DNA from: Humulus lupulus
Taxonomy: Eukaryota; Streptophyta; Magnoliopsida; Rosales; Cannabaceae
Direction of reading: 5' to 3'
DNA length: 64,000 bases
Assembly (NCBI RefSeq): GCF_963169125.1
Contig: NC_084796.1
Coordinates: forward strand, 213,097,948 to 213,161,947
In this document: piece by piece, positions 46,901 through 59,295 of the stretch
Layout of the letters: every line of letters begins with the position of its first letter
How positions within the stretch are numbered: position 1 is the stretch's first letter
Program-made: the position numbers and the translations under genes
The notes under the pieces: generated by a model
The model's input: only the letters and a program-made list of their open reading frames with translations
What the model was told of the DNA's origin: nothing
Database searches by the model: none

Positions 46901-49446
46901 GTTCTGTATCCATAGTGTGATGGGCTTGACCGTACATTGGCATTCCCTATAAATTTGTTTATACACCCTTTATTACTAAGTGATATATGCTAAAACTCAG
47001 GCTAGCTCACATAGAGTTTCCTCTCCAATGGGCAGGCAATAATAGTTTGTTTTACTTTCCATGATGAGTCTTGATATTGTTTAGTGAAAAAAATAACTTG
47101 GTGACAAGCACCTAATTAAAGTAACTATTTTACTAGAGCATTTGAATATAAATTTGGACAGATGAGAATTTAATATTGACCCTGGTGTTTGGTATCAATA
47201 GTCTTGTTTTGCTTGCCATTTTTCAATTAATTTGACAAGCTATATACCTGGTCGGAAAATGGTTAAGGACGGTACGGACACATACCAATATAAATGTGTC
47301 ACAATATTAAATTCTTGCAACAAGGTGGTTGGTTTGGTCAAATGACTATAGTATCCTGACCACTTAAAGTCTCTATATATTCCAAAAAGCGTAATGAAAT
47401 GTACACCCCTAATTCACACACACAACATGTACATACTACATAATTAGTTGATCATTTCATATTTTTATGTGGGTACTTCATATTTTAAATTATTTTTTGT
47501 TATTATAATTTTTTTAGATCTTATGTTTTGTCTTATTACTTATTTGGATCTTGTATTTTCACAAATTACTTTTTATACCCTATATTTTATAAAATAGTTC
47601 AAATAGATTTCTAAACTCAATTTTGATCAAGTTTTTTTGAACTAAAATTACAAATAATTCAACAACTTAATAACTCAGAATATAAACACAATTATTCTGC
47701 CTAACAAATGTGTTGTTATATTCAATTTTTTATTGATCAAAATTGGGTTTAGGAGTCTATTTGAACTATTTTACAAAATATATAATCAAAAAAATAATTT
47801 TATCCAAACAAATAATTTAACAAAATAGAAAGTCCAAATAGATAATAAGAATATTACTACACTTTGACATGACATATTTAGTATAATTTAATCTCATATA
47901 TTTTAATTTAACATCAAGATAGTACGTGTTTGGGCACCATTGTGTCGATTGTGTCGTGCCCTCCTATATAGCAATACTCTATAAATAATAGCACGTAATA
48001 GTGAGCATATTTTGTGTGAGAACTGATAAGTGTAAGAGTGTCTCTAGCACTACCATTCTAAAAAAAACAAAATAACCCCTAAATTCTAAACCTAATCAAG
48101 TAGAGACTGTAGAGTGTGAGGATTTTATACTAACTCGAGTTAAATAGACTAAGATTCGTGTATAGAAAGGGAGAAAAATAAAGTTCGTCAAATAATCAAA
48201 CTTGTCAGAACATCTCTTTAATTATCGGGTGATTTTCATTATTAAAGCTAAACTATTTACCTAATAATTATATATGTTAATCATTCAATGTTGGGACCGG
48301 TATCTTTAAAGTGTAGCTATGTACATATCTTTTATAGCCATACAGTACACATGTACATACTTTATTCACTATGAAATTATCTAATTTCACATATAGCGGA
48401 TCTAGATTATCTCTTTTCCTCGAGGCTATACTTTACAAAAGAACATTATTAAGACCAATAAAAAAGAAGCAAAACAAAAATAACCAAACTAATATTATAA
48501 AACTAAATAATAAGTTGAGATAGAATGTGTATAATATACCTGAAACATGACAATGATGAATATGAATATTGTGTATAATGACATTGCTTATATACTGCAA
48601 CGTAATGCAACCACCACCCACAATGTGTACGTTAGCTCCTCTCCCATCCAAAGTTTTGTAACTGTTAAAGATGAGCTCTTGGGACAGCTTTATAAGCATG
48701 TTCTCTGGGAACACAATCCACAGCGGCTCTGTCTGAATCACGGCGTACCGGAGAGTCCCTGGCTTTGGGGTGACAGCATCATCGTCGGAGTTATCAGTGA
48801 CAATGTAGTACTTGCCACCTTTGCCTCCAACGGCGTACTGCCCGAACCCGATTGCGCAGTCAGCCAGGCGCTGCCGGTTGTTGGGCCAGTCCGGGTCGCA
48901 TTTCCAACAGTCATCAATAGGGTTACCGGTTAGGCATGAAGAATATGTTGAGGATTGGTCTTTCAAGGATGTTTGTAGCATTTCCCTTCTTGCTATGGAT
49001 GCATTTACTTTCCTGGGAAAGAAAATAACAATGAATATTATAATGTGTCATCCTTTGGGAAGCCATGAGTAAGATCTCGCGTGGACTAGTTATGTTAAGA
49101 AATGAAACTAATAACAATGTATGTTAAAAAAAAAAGTACAATGTGGTTGTCCCTTCTTTTTTTTCCTCAAAACAAATGACAATGTGGAAAGAAAACAGGG
49201 TTACATTTAATGGAAAAGTAGAGAAAGCAACAATGTTTTGAGTCTTTTAAGCAAAATTAATGAAGAGTTGAAGAAATAGAAGAGGACTTGAAAGGGTCTT
49301 TGTTTTTAGTACCTGTGTACATCATGAACAATCTGTTCAGGAAAAGGATGCTGGCCAGGAAGAGTGAGGTTAAGATATGCAACACCAAGACATGAGAGTG
49401 AGCTCAGAAGAGAGATTATTAGAACAATGCAGGTTCTTCGAACCAT
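43980..49446 (-). CDS. Pectate lyase (PL1), PMR6-like with a C-terminal hydrophobic tail, 495 aa, five exons
   Basis: It cleaves de-esterified pectin by Ca2+-dependent beta-elimination in the cell wall. Exons, 5' to 3', are 49313-49446, 48540-49012, 46504-46946, 45164-45372 and 43980-44208. All introns are GT-AG and the joins give 1488 nt. Residues 1-23 are a hydrophobic signal peptide ([17 protein letters not shown] core), with an NLT glycosylation site at 26-28. The PL1 fold runs from about 60 to 400, with [22 protein letters not shown] (234-243), [20 protein letters not shown] and [17 protein letters not shown] (catalytic Arg region near 301-307). After it comes a Gly/Ser-rich linker, then a hydrophobic segment at 463-482 and a 13-residue polar end. 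PMR6-type lyases are known for such a C-terminal extension with a predicted GPI signal. Placing this gene with PMR6 is inference. Introns hold three hairpin repeats. No disabling change was seen. Confidence 0.93.
44833..45112. repeat. Hairpin MITE-like repeat in pectate lyase intron 4
   Basis: The left arm '(c)ctcaaatttattaaatatgtat' near 44873 pairs with 'acacatttaataaatttgga' near 45058-45077, and flanking 20-40 bp also pair imperfectly. The TIR ends are unclear. Confidence 0.6.
46057..46451. repeat. Hairpin MITE-like repeat in pectate lyase intron 3 (about 395 bp)
   Basis: Long imperfect inverted arms are seen: 'acagtaccgaaaactaggtt' near 46219 pairs with 'aacttagttttcggtactat' near 46295. 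'tcggtagggttttcag' near 46095 pairs with 'ctgaaagtcctacggg' near 46402. The loop lies near 46250-46280. No coding content was found. Confidence 0.72.
47531..47850. repeat. Hairpin MITE-like repeat in pectate lyase intron 2 (about 320 bp)
   Basis: The left arm 'aaaatagttcaaatagattt' (47591-47610) and 'ctcaattttgatcaa' pair with 'ttgatcaaaattgggttta' and 'agtctatttgaactatttta' (47733-47772). Outer parts 'cttattacttatttgga' and 'tccaaatagataataag' also pair. The arms are about 100 bp with a loop of about 100 bp. Confidence 0.72.
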
Positions 49447-50851
49447 CTTTCAAATTGTGTAGTAGCTAGTGAGTGAGAATAGTAGCTATATATATATATA
49501 TGTATATAGTATACTACTCTCTGAAAAATTTCAGGTTTTACTAGTACATTTTCGTGCTTCTGAAAAAAATGGAGTTAAGAAAGTAACTAGCTTGGGATGA
49601 ATATGAGCTTCTTCTATGAGTAGTGGTTTAATGGTGAAGATGGTAGCATTGTAGTTTGTACATTGTCACTCTAGTACTCACTACGCTCTCTTCTCTCACT
49701 ACTCTTTCTCACTGTGCTCATAAGCATTATCAGTATCATTTCGAGTCTTAATTTATAATCATTATCACGGACTTTTCATATATTCACTTACGAGGTAAAA
49801 GTGTAAAGAGAGAGAATTGAGAAGTGATCCCGCCTGCTCTGACGGGAATGGTCTCTCCAATGACCCCTTTTTTGGCTTATGGTAGTCCATTAATTAGCCA
49901 AAAATATACTTAAAAATAAACCAAAGTTGTTTGTTTATGGCAGGAAAATTGATATGACCAAAATACCATCGGGAGACCCTTTATAGGACTTTATTGTAAC
50001 CTCTAGTGAATGATGACATGGCAGGACCTCATTGGGCCGATTTCTACTAAGTTCTTGTAATATTGAGGCTCAGAGGGTAGGTAAAGAAGTAAAGTTGTTA
50101 CCCTTGTGCTCATATAAGTTGGACTTTTTTGACTTAGCAACAGTATAAAGCTGCTTAGCTACTATAGTTTGAAGTTAACCACACTAGTGATTAATTTGCA
50201 CAAATTTGTTATGCGTAATGTAGCTGAAAAATTAAAGACCTCATTGGGTTATTGGTTTTACAAGATAATAGAATCTCTTTTACTCTTTTTCTTTTGCTTT
50301 TGGTGATTATATTTAATCCAAATTGAGCCCCTTTTCATATGCTTTTGAAAGAACCTGTATATCTAACTAGTTACCTATAGATAGATGGTCCTACGTAGAA
50401 TCGAGTTTCCCAAGTGCATAGAATACAGTATATATATATTTATATATATATATATATATAACAAGTAGCTCAGTAACCAATGGAAATGGCATGGAGCTGC
50501 TCTCCTATCGGCCTGAGAATCCGGGGAACAAACTGTCAGTTTTTTCATCATACATATTTCCCTACCTCCTTTTTCAACCCTAGTGCCCCACTAAGATTTT
50601 AATTTTAAAAACGTTTAAATTCCTTGAAGCACAATTTGATAAAGCTTTTAAGAAAGAAAAAAAATAATAAATTACTACTTATTCTCTTTTTAAAAAAATA
50701 AAATAAAATGAAAGCTTATAAATAACACTCACAATCCAACATCAAATTTTAGCTTATATAAATTTATAATTATTATAGGGTGAGGAATTCAATCCAAACC
50801 TCTTGATTCGTAAATATTATCTATATTTGAATGTAAATTAATATTATATTA
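49447..50851 (-). promoter_or_regulatory. Upstream region of the pectate lyase gene
   Basis: A TA-rich run at 49488-49516 (TATATATA...GTATATAGTATAC) lies 40-70 bp upstream of the start codon and could serve as TATA box. CT-rich motifs occur near 49680-49720. A (TA)n microsatellite is at 50431-50460. No gene was recognised in this stretch. Confidence 0.45.
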
Positions 50852-52707
50852 GAGAAATTTGAGTTTGTATGGTTGATAAATGCTATTATTTAACAAAAAA
50901 TGTTAAGCATATTAAATATTTTAAAATAATGTTACTTTTGGGCACTTTACTCAAAATATCTTTACCATTTTCCTCTCTTACTTTTCACTCTTCTTTCTCT
51001 TTTCCCTCTCTCTCTCTTTCTCTTTTACTCTCTCTCACCTCACGACACCACCAACACCACCACCACACTAAATATTGTATTTCGAACAGATCTAGGCATG
51101 ATTTTTATGTTTTCTTTGCAATTTTTTTTTCTTCAGATCTGAAACTCTGAAATCTGCAAAAAATTGTCATTGCTCGATGGTGATTCGATGATGCTCGATG
51201 CTCGATGCCAGCTCAATTGGACCTTCAAAATCATGATTTTTCATGAAAAAATGATTTTGCTCGATGGTGGTTCGATGATGCTCTATGCAATTATTGCAAG
51301 AGACATAATTTTTCACTCGGGTATCCGTTTGGAGTGATTTTTTATTTTATTTTGGGTAGTTTTTCAAGATCTACACGTTTGACATGCTCATATGCACATT
51401 TGTGAAGTGTAACACTTGAAAAAAAAATACAAAAGTGCTAACATACCTCATGTTTAAAACATGTTTGGGTATGTTTTCAAGTTTTAAACTTCACAAATGT
51501 GCATATGAGTATGTCAAACGTGTAGATCTTGAAAAATACCCAAAATCAAATTTTTTTTTACCCAAAACGGACACCCAGGTGAAAAATTATGTATCTTGTA
51601 AGAATCGCATCGAGCACCATCGAGCCACAATTGAACCATTATCGAGCAAAGTCGTTTTTTCATGAAAATCTTGATTTTAAAGGCCCCATCGAATGGTTGT
51701 TCGATAGTGCTCGATGCTAACTTGATGGGGCCTTCAAAATCAATATTTTTTATGAAAAAATGACTTTACTCGATGGTGATTTGATGGTGGCTCGATGATG
51801 CTCGATGCGATTCTTGCAAGAGACATAATTTTTCACTCGGGTGTCTGTTTAGAGTGATTTGTTTTTTGATTTGGGTATTTTTTTCAAGATCTACATGTTT
51901 TACATACTCATATGCACATTTGAGAAGTTTAAAACTTTGAAAAAAAAATACCAAAATACCTTTTAAACATGAGGTATGTTTGCATTTTTGTCTATTTTTT
52001 TGTAAGCGTTACACTTCACAAATGGGCATATTAAAATGCAAACCGTGTAGATCTTGAAAAATTACAAAAAAAAATCACCCAAAATAGATACCCGAGTGGA
52101 AAATTATGTCTCTTGCAAGAATTGTATCGAGCACCATCAAGCCACTATCGAACCACCATCGAGCAAAGTCATTTTTTCATGAAAAATCATTATTTTGAAG
52201 GCCCTATCGAGTTGACATCGAGCACCATCGAGCAAAGACGATTTTCTGTAGATTTCAGAGTTTCAGTTCTGAAAAAAATTCATAAACAAATCCAAAAATC
52301 ATGCCTGAATCTATTCGAAATGCAGTATTTAGTGTCTTAAGTGAAATAAACATCGTTATATTTGATAAACAATTAATTACCCATAAATTTCTACTCAAAG
52401 AATCATTAAAATATATGTTTCTTTGAGTATATTGTGTTTATCTCTACAAGGTGGCCAAAATTATGGCGGTTTTTCTGGTGTTGGTGGTGGAGTCGCTGCC
52501 GTGGGTGGTGGTGTCGTGAGGTGAGAGAGAATGAACAGAGAGAGAGAGGGAAGAGAGAAGAGACAAGATAGAAGTGAGAAATGAAGGGAAAATGACAAAT
52601 GTATTTTAAGTAAAGTGTCAAAGAATGACATTATTTTAAAATTTTTATTATGCCTAATATTTTTTTAATTAGTATCCTTCTATGATGCATCGAATGTGAA
52701 ATTTCCC
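50852..52707. mobile_element. Nested fold-back element, 1.86 kb, MULE/MITE-like
   Basis: Long terminal inverted repeats are present: the left end 'gagaaatttgagtttgtatg' pairs with the right end '...cgaatgtgaaatttccc', and 'attttaaaataatgttac' (50918) pairs with 'gacattattttaaaattt' (52627). The arms continue inward for several hundred bases through a CT-rich block and 'cagatctgaaactctgaaat'. Inside, a segment with 'tgcacatttgtgaag' and TCGATG words repeats four times in alternating orientation. Flanks 'ttatatta' and 'ttatataa' could be an imperfect 8-bp duplication but are AT-rich. No transposase was found. Confidence 0.75.
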
Positions 52708-54013
52708 TTATATAATAATATGTATTATGTGCTCTATGGTTGGTTGTACATGTTGTCTCCCTATGCCGTGGTGTATCTTGTCCTGTTTTTGTGTGTGTTG
52801 TTATCTACTTTCAGCTAAAGATGCGCCAAAATAGATGTGTTAAGCATTGAATTATAGCACTTGTATGAAGTATATTTACTTGTGGGCAGTGTTCGGCTTA
52901 CATGAAGTTGGAATTCAACATAACATGTTTTTATACTCGATCGTAATATATTTGAGTATAACATGTAATAATCTTTATAAAAAAATAGATAATTATTTTA
53001 TTTATTTACTATTAATTATCAATTTACATGCTATATTATATTGATCTCTCTCAAAATCAATATATTTTATTTGAATCAATTTCGTAGTTAAAAGTTCAAT
53101 ACATGCTTTCCTTAAATAAATAAAAATCAATACACATATGCTTTTGTTCACGCTAAATTTCATCAACGACATTTTAAAAAAAAATATTACTCTTTTATGA
53201 ATTTGATAAACACTTTTTGGAAAAGAAATGAAAAAACTCAAGATCAAGCAATAATGTTTTACATGGTTCAACTGTTAATAAAACTTGCATTTAACTCTTA
53301 TTATTCATGAACTTTGAAGTTAAAGAATCAATAGGCCACTTGAGATTTCTCTAAGTTTGGCAACGTTTTTATACTTATGAACTCTCATGATTGTACATGG
53401 ATGACCTTTATAGATGGGTGTTGTTAAATTTGAATTCAAATACAATAAATATCACAATTAATAAATTTCTTATATTTAAGGAGATAAAATACCTACAACT
53501 ATTTTATGTGCTCCTCTCGCATCAATTTTCTATCTTCATTCGACCAAATAATCATTCATTTAAGGGAAATTTGTGGCAATAAATGGATTTGTTGCACTTA
53601 AATGTTTATGTAAAAAAAATTGTAGCAATAATGTCTACCGTTATTGATTTGGTGCACTAGTTTGTCCCTGCCGTTAAGTCTCACTGAAGTTTGATTTTGA
53701 AGGTCACGTGTCAATTTCTAATTTGTTGGAAATAATTAAATATATAAAAAATAATTAATCAATTTTAAAAAACGTAAAACATATTAAGAAACAATTCAAA
53801 AAAACCACGAATTCATCTTCAACCTCAGCTCCCTCAACCCCTAGATTCCCAGCTCTCCCCGATCATTCAAATCGCATAGCTCCTCCGACCCCTTAAAACC
53901 CAGAACCACTCCCTCTCCCAAAGCCAAAACCACGCATGCAGGGCTGCACCTACACGATAAAGAACGCAACTCCATGGAATGCACGACTTCTAGGGATTGA
54001 GAGAGTGGGGGAC
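52708..54013. other. AT-rich intergenic stretch with nothing recognised
   Basis: Only short chance reading frames and low-complexity sequence are seen between the fold-back and the LTR of element C. Confidence 0.6.
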
Positions 54014-54836
54014 TGTTGACGTCGTTTTTCGTCAACTTAAAAAGGAGAGCAATTAAACTAGAATATATCAAAGGAAATAAAAGAATATGAAAACATGAGG
54101 TTTTTTTTATGTGGTTCAGCAGTTAAATCTGCCTAGTCCACGAGTCTGTGTTATTAGTATTTGGGAGTTTTCTGGAAACTCTTCAGAGAATAGTTTCCCA
54201 GAGTTTTCTCTCAAAATCTCAGAATTTCGGTCCTCTACAAATGGAGTTTCCTTTTCTATTTATAGAGAAGGTTTCAGAATTCGTTCCCACATATTTCGGG
54301 AAAATATTCTGTAAATCAAATAATATAATGCTATTTACATTATTTCCTACGTACACGGAAACATCCCATAAAATGTGGGATTGGATAAAAATTTAAATAA
54401 TATCCCTTAAATATTGAGATTTTACAACAATAAATACATTCATATGTAACCGATTAGCTCAGATACGAAGTCAATTACATTTCCGAGACTTTTTGTCAAT
54501 CACGAGCTCGTCATCTAACTTCGCCTATGCTCAAAACACGTAACCATTGATGAAGTCATCACATTCGAGCTTACACTTCCCGAGCTTGAACCATCTCGTC
54601 TGAAGGCAAGAGATGTATCAGGGAAATATATACAAGTTTCAAACCATGGCTATTGCGAGCTCAGAACATATTCGAGGCTACACACCCTCGAGCTTTCGAG
54701 GTCGGTATTTACAGCAAAGCGATCTGACTGAAGGATCATATGACGACCATGCATATTTCGAGCTTACATCTAACGAGCCTAGATTTTGGGATCATAACTT
54801 CTCATGTTTGAAATCTGGGTGTAACATTTTGCCCCC
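54014..54836 (-). repeat. Element C 3' LTR (823 bp)
   Basis: On the plus strand it starts TGTTGACGTCGTTTTTCGTC and ends GGGTGTAACA, the reverse complement of the A and B LTR ends. The partner LTR is outside the window, so the target duplication cannot be checked. Confidence 0.9.
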
Positions 54837-54855
54837 TCAAAAGTATCAGCTCTAA
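54837..54855 (-). promoter_or_regulatory. Element C polypurine tract
   Basis: The plus strand reads 'ttttgccccctcaaaagt', the complement of the tract before the LTRs of A and B. Confidence 0.85.
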
Positions 54856-55093
54856 TCCTGTGAGAAGGAAACTTTTGAACTATCCTCCTTAGAATCTGTA
54901 CCATTAAGCGTACTCGAGTGTGGACAAGCGTCAGTCAGGGATTGATTAATCAGAGTACTTGAGTGCTCTGGTACCATACCCACGTCTATTCGTCTGCTGC
55001 CATTACTTCATTTATACTTGACCGTCAGATCGGATAAGAAATATGATCAATGGTTCAGATTAGCCCGACCTTTAGTCTCCTTTTGGGATTACG

Positions 55094-55101
55094 TATATAT
55101 A
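55094..55101 (+). promoter_or_regulatory. Candidate TATA box of the element C antisense unit
   Basis: TATATATA is followed by a CT-rich leader ('cctctcatcttctccttc') and, about 200 bp on, by a GTAAGT donor at 55302-55307. Elements A and B keep the GTAAGT donor at the same place. This suggests a separate plus-strand transcription unit opposite to gag-pol. Confidence 0.5.
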
Positions 55102-55825
55102 GCCTCTCATCTTCTCCTTCTTCACCTTTATCTTCAAGCTTTCAGAGAGAAAAATAAAAACTAGAACCCACACATTTCCTTGTCTTTGTATGTTCTCTAA
55201 ACCGAGAAAGCAAAACAATCCTGGCGTGTTCGACTCTGTGAGCTCATTCTTGCAACCACTCCTCCGGTGGTCGATTTCATTGTATCCGCAAGCTTCAGTG
55301 TGTAAGTCTCTGTTCTTGATCCCATATGTTCATATTATATTACTTTTTTTTTCAAGTATTCTTGTATTTCTATTGAACTGTAGGCACATTTACTAGTTTA
55401 GTACTAAAATGCTTTTAGCCAATACTATGTAGATTTTAGGTTCTTCTGATACTATGGGTTTCAAACCCAGATTTTGCGTAGAGGATGCAAACATGGATTT
55501 TTCTACTGTTGTTATTTAAATTACGGGTACCGTATCGTGTAAACCAAGAAATGGGGTATGGAATTAGGTTTTTAAATTGCACGTTTCTCAAAATTATCAC
55601 CCTTTTGAGTAACCGCCAACTTTTTTCCTGAAAATCCAGGATTCTCTAAAATAAATTCATCCCCCCCCCCCCCCCCCCCCCTCGCGTTAAATACACGCTC
55701 GAAGCCTGATTCTTTCAATAGCTCAAGTTTCTTCTAAGTTCGAGCCCGTTCTTTCGATCGAGCTTATTCCATGGTTTCGAGCATTCGAGCTCAAACTATC
55801 TTAAATTTTATATTTTATTTCTTGT

Positions 55826-58230
55826 ATGCCTAGCCCTCACCCTTTTCTTTCTGCTAGATGTTGTAGAACTTTGAAAAACGGTGGGGGTCAGTACTCGCAA
55901 CCCTATTCTTCGACAACTCCGAGCCCTGAATCTCCCTTCACTCGAACTCAGCGGCTAATTCGCGAGCACAAAGTGAGGTGTGAGCAAGAAGATATCCAAG
56001 CTCACTTCCAGCGTCAAATCGATGAGGTCGAGGAGAAGAAAAGGAAGAAACTTCGAGTCGCAATCTATCCAGACCCGAACCCCGAGCTTAGACCGATCCC
56101 TCTTGACCTCAAGCTTAAAGTAACGGTTGCCTTCAATCCGGGTGATCTTGCATTCTTGCTGATGGAGGAGTCATCAAGTCGTCCATCCACCTCACAACCA
56201 ACCACCATTCCTACCTCAAGGGGGGAATTTTTTGAGGCCGAGCATTATTGGAGCTGTGTTTCTTTGTTAGGGAAAATCACCAACATCCTAGCTCACCACG
56301 GCCTAGGATTGTCAGGCTCGTTGAGGTTTCAAGCTCCTACCTTAAACGAACAGAGCTACTACGCTCCGGGAGACAGCCGTCCCGACAACAAGCTGAAGCT
56401 CGTGGCTTGGAGCCACGAGCATATGAAGGCAGGGGCCTTCTTGCCCTTGAAGTTCTTTTTCAAGGACTTTCTGGATTTTGTTGGGCTCGTGCCCTTCTAG
56501 CTCCAGACCAACTCATACATGGTCTTGTCAGCCCTAAGGTCACTATACCACGAACTGAAGTGGGAAGGACCTTCGCCAAGAGAGATCCTGTATCTCTTTT
56601 GTCTGAAAAGCAACCCCTCCCAAGCTCAGGGAGGAGATGGCTTCTACTATCTATCGAGCTATCCCAAGGAGAGGAAGATATTCGAGGACATGCCAACCAT
56701 TTTCCTAACTTCAAGTTGGCGGTCTTTTGGACAGACGGCCTGGTTCCTTCAAATTTTTATTCATTTAGACGAATCCATAAGTATATGATTCCCTTCCTTT
56801 CATGCTCGATTTTTTCTTAGGCTCGAACTAATGAGAATGTATTCGACTCTTCAGCTAACTATCACCGTCCTACTCCTACAGATGCAATGAAGGAGCATAA
56901 AGAAGCCCTGCTCCATCTTCCATACGGTAGGCGCTCCCTGTCTTATCTTCTTCATGAATATAAGCTTCGACCGTGCGGTCTTCTATAGCAGGACCAGTCA
57001 ACAGACGATACCGCCTACCGGAAGTACACCAAGTGGGAGCATGTGCCACTCCATACTGATAAGCTTCCACTGAGGTGAAGCTCGAAAGCACGACCCCCAA
57101 CTCACCGTCACAAGAGTCCGTGCTCGGGGAATGACGCCAATGACGAGGCCTCGAGCTCGAGTGACAGAGGTAAGGTCATTCTCAGCTCGGCCTTGTGGTC
57201 TCCTTCCCTTCTTAGACATAGACCCGACACCCTGATCTTATTCCCAGATGATAGGGATAAATTTTATGTATGGTCTTGGGTAGATGATAGGGTCCATAGG
57301 TTCGATAGCTGGCTGGGGAAATACCAAACCATGTATAGTTTGAATGAAGTTTGGGGTGGGGTATCCGTTCAATACAGGACAAATGACTATAGGGACCTTT
57401 CGAGGTTGACTTCCACATATAGGGAAGGGACTCCCCCAGCCTCCTCTGAAGATAGGGAATTACCTAGTCGTCGAGCACAAGCTCGGGGGAGACTTCCAGT
57501 TAGTTTTCTTGTCACTTGTCTCGAGTGGGCCAAAGCTTCAGCAGTCTTAGGGCTCCTCAATGGTTGTTCTTGGTCAATGCTCGGGAATCTAATGTCCTTT
57601 ATGACAAGAGTACCAAGCTCATCTCCTTGGTAATTTATCTTATTTCGTTATTTATTGTAATTTTGCTTTAGAGTATGTTCTAACTTGATTTGTTTGTGTG
57701 CTAGGCTCTCGCTGCAGTTGCTCAGCTAAATTACAAGCTGAACAACGAGGTTCATGCGAGCATGTCCTATGCCTAGGAGTCGAAGGGTCTCCAACTTAAG
57801 CTCGCTGACGAGTTCAAAGCTGCAAAGTCGAACCTGAAGGCTGAGCTCAAAGAGAAAAGCTCCAGGGTTGAGGAGCTTGAGAAGCTGAACGCCGAGCTCA
57901 GAGAGAAGAGCGCCAGGGCTGAGGAGCTTGAAAAGCTGAACGCCAAGCTTGAGAAGGATAAGAAGGCCACCTTCGAGATAATGGAGGGCGAAAAGGCTCA
58001 CCTACTCGAAGAGTTTAAGCAAAGGAAGGATCGAGCAGTTGACATGGCCATGTATAGAATTTGGGCCAACAACGCCGATCTTGACACGGACTTCTTAGGC
58101 TCCTTTGAGGATGAGCTTCTGGCTTAATGGAAAGCTCGGCTGGAGGCGGAGGAAGCTGCTCAGGAGGAAGCTGAAAAGGCTAAGGAAGGGTGAAGTGTTG
58201 TCAAGGGGGATGCTCCTGCTTCCTAGACCT
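55826..58230 (+). pseudogene. Element C antisense reading frame (Transposase_28-like)
   Basis: The first part (55826-56500, 224 codons) has a Ser/Pro-rich start, a charged coiled stretch (RQIDEVEEKKRKKLRVAIYP), then FFEAEHYW and SHEHMKAGAFLPLKFFFKDFLDFVGLVPF before a stop. Reading continues in shifted frames with YHELKWEGPSP, GDGFYYLSSYPKERKIFED and VFWTDGLVPSNFYSFRRIH to about 56780. It then reads WSPSLLRHRPDTLILFPDD...DSWLGKYQTMY (57193-57633), and a coiled coil with two VEELEKLNAEL-type repeats at about 57860-57960 ending MAMYRIWANNADLDTDFLG. An intron is likely near 57630-57703 (GTAATT...GTGCTAG). Function unknown. The family goes by the Transposase_28 name, without proven transposase activity. 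The poly-C run upstream (55661-55681) is not shared with A or B. Confidence 0.78.
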
Positions 58231-58848
58231 TGATCATGTGCGTCCCATTTAAAGAATTTTGGTAAAGTTTAGGGCCTTTCTTTTTCATGCCCTTGGGGCG
58301 AAAAAAATTTATAGCTCGTAAAAGAGCTATTTACATTTGATATTTTTAATACCATGTTCGACTTTTATTTTAATATTTTTGCTTTACATTTCTCAGATCG
58401 AAATATTTTAAGCAATTTATATTAGATTTTTGCCTTCATGTTAGTTTATTCATACAAACATATGTTGGATTTAAGCTCGAGTTTCAATGCATTCACGCAT
58501 AGTTTGCTCGATATATCCATATCTGATCTCGTTATTTGTCAAGGCCGGATCTTACTTTTACCACGCACTTGGAAGTACTTAAGTGATATGTAAGCTAAGT
58601 AGTTTAGTTGTATCTTGCTTTTTAGTCACTTTTCCACTTCCTCGGACAGTTCCTTGAGGTTATGAGGTCGAAACTTTTGTTGCAAAATACTCCAGCCTCG
58701 GTACCGACTTAGCTCATAGTAGGTTTATCTTTTTCCCACTTGTGTTGATCAATTTTAGCCGGTTTGTTCCAAAACTATTTAGGTCGTGTTTGGTTCATAA
58801 TCCATACACTTATATATTTTCGATCTAGTTATTTCCAGATCGCACTAG

Positions 58849-59013
58849 TTCGCGTATCTAGTCATATCCAGACACTTTATTTTTAATAATCTGGTTTCGT
58901 CCAAATTATCTTAGCTCGCGCATCTGGTTATATCCAGACACTTATTTTTAATAATCTGGTTTCGTCCAAATTATCTTAGCTCGCACATCTGGTTATATCT
59001 AGACACTTATTTC
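58849..59013. repeat. Tandem repeat, about 2.5 copies of 65-66 bp, in the element C spacer
   Basis: 'ctcgcgcatctggttatatc' at 58915 recurs at 58980 as 'ctcgcacatctggttatatc', with a diverged first copy from 58849. Between them is the nearly identical 'tttttaataatctggtttcg' block. This is the counterpart of the element A array at 21091-21222. Confidence 0.8.
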
Positions 59014-59295
59014 TAGAATACACTTTTAACTTCTATGTCGGGTTAACGGTCTAGACATTTGTTAGTTTTTGTGTATGCTATATTGGAGTTGTTTATTTTT
59101 TCAAACTTATGGTATCTATACCACTGATGCCCCCTTAATATCCTATGAGTGAGATCATAGGTTATTAAATTAAGAGAGTTTGCAAAAAATACAACATATT
59201 GAAACAAAAATGACTTTTAATCAAAATTGAACACTTTATTAACAAAAACTTTGTAAAGATAGACAAGCATGGTTACATGAGACATCATTCCTACA

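Noticed and set aside
48547..48933. 128-codon plus-strand frame
   Set aside because: It is the exact antisense of pectate lyase exon 2, and codon content and conservation belong to the minus strand.
51150..52260. Regular TCGATG-type repeats as a CRISPR array or satellite
   Set aside because: The context is a plant genome, units alternate in orientation and spacers are not unique; it is a fold-back repeat.
53841..54071. Minus-strand 76-codon frame upstream of element C
   Set aside because: It crosses into the LTR, has no recognisable domain and no supporting splice or promoter signals.
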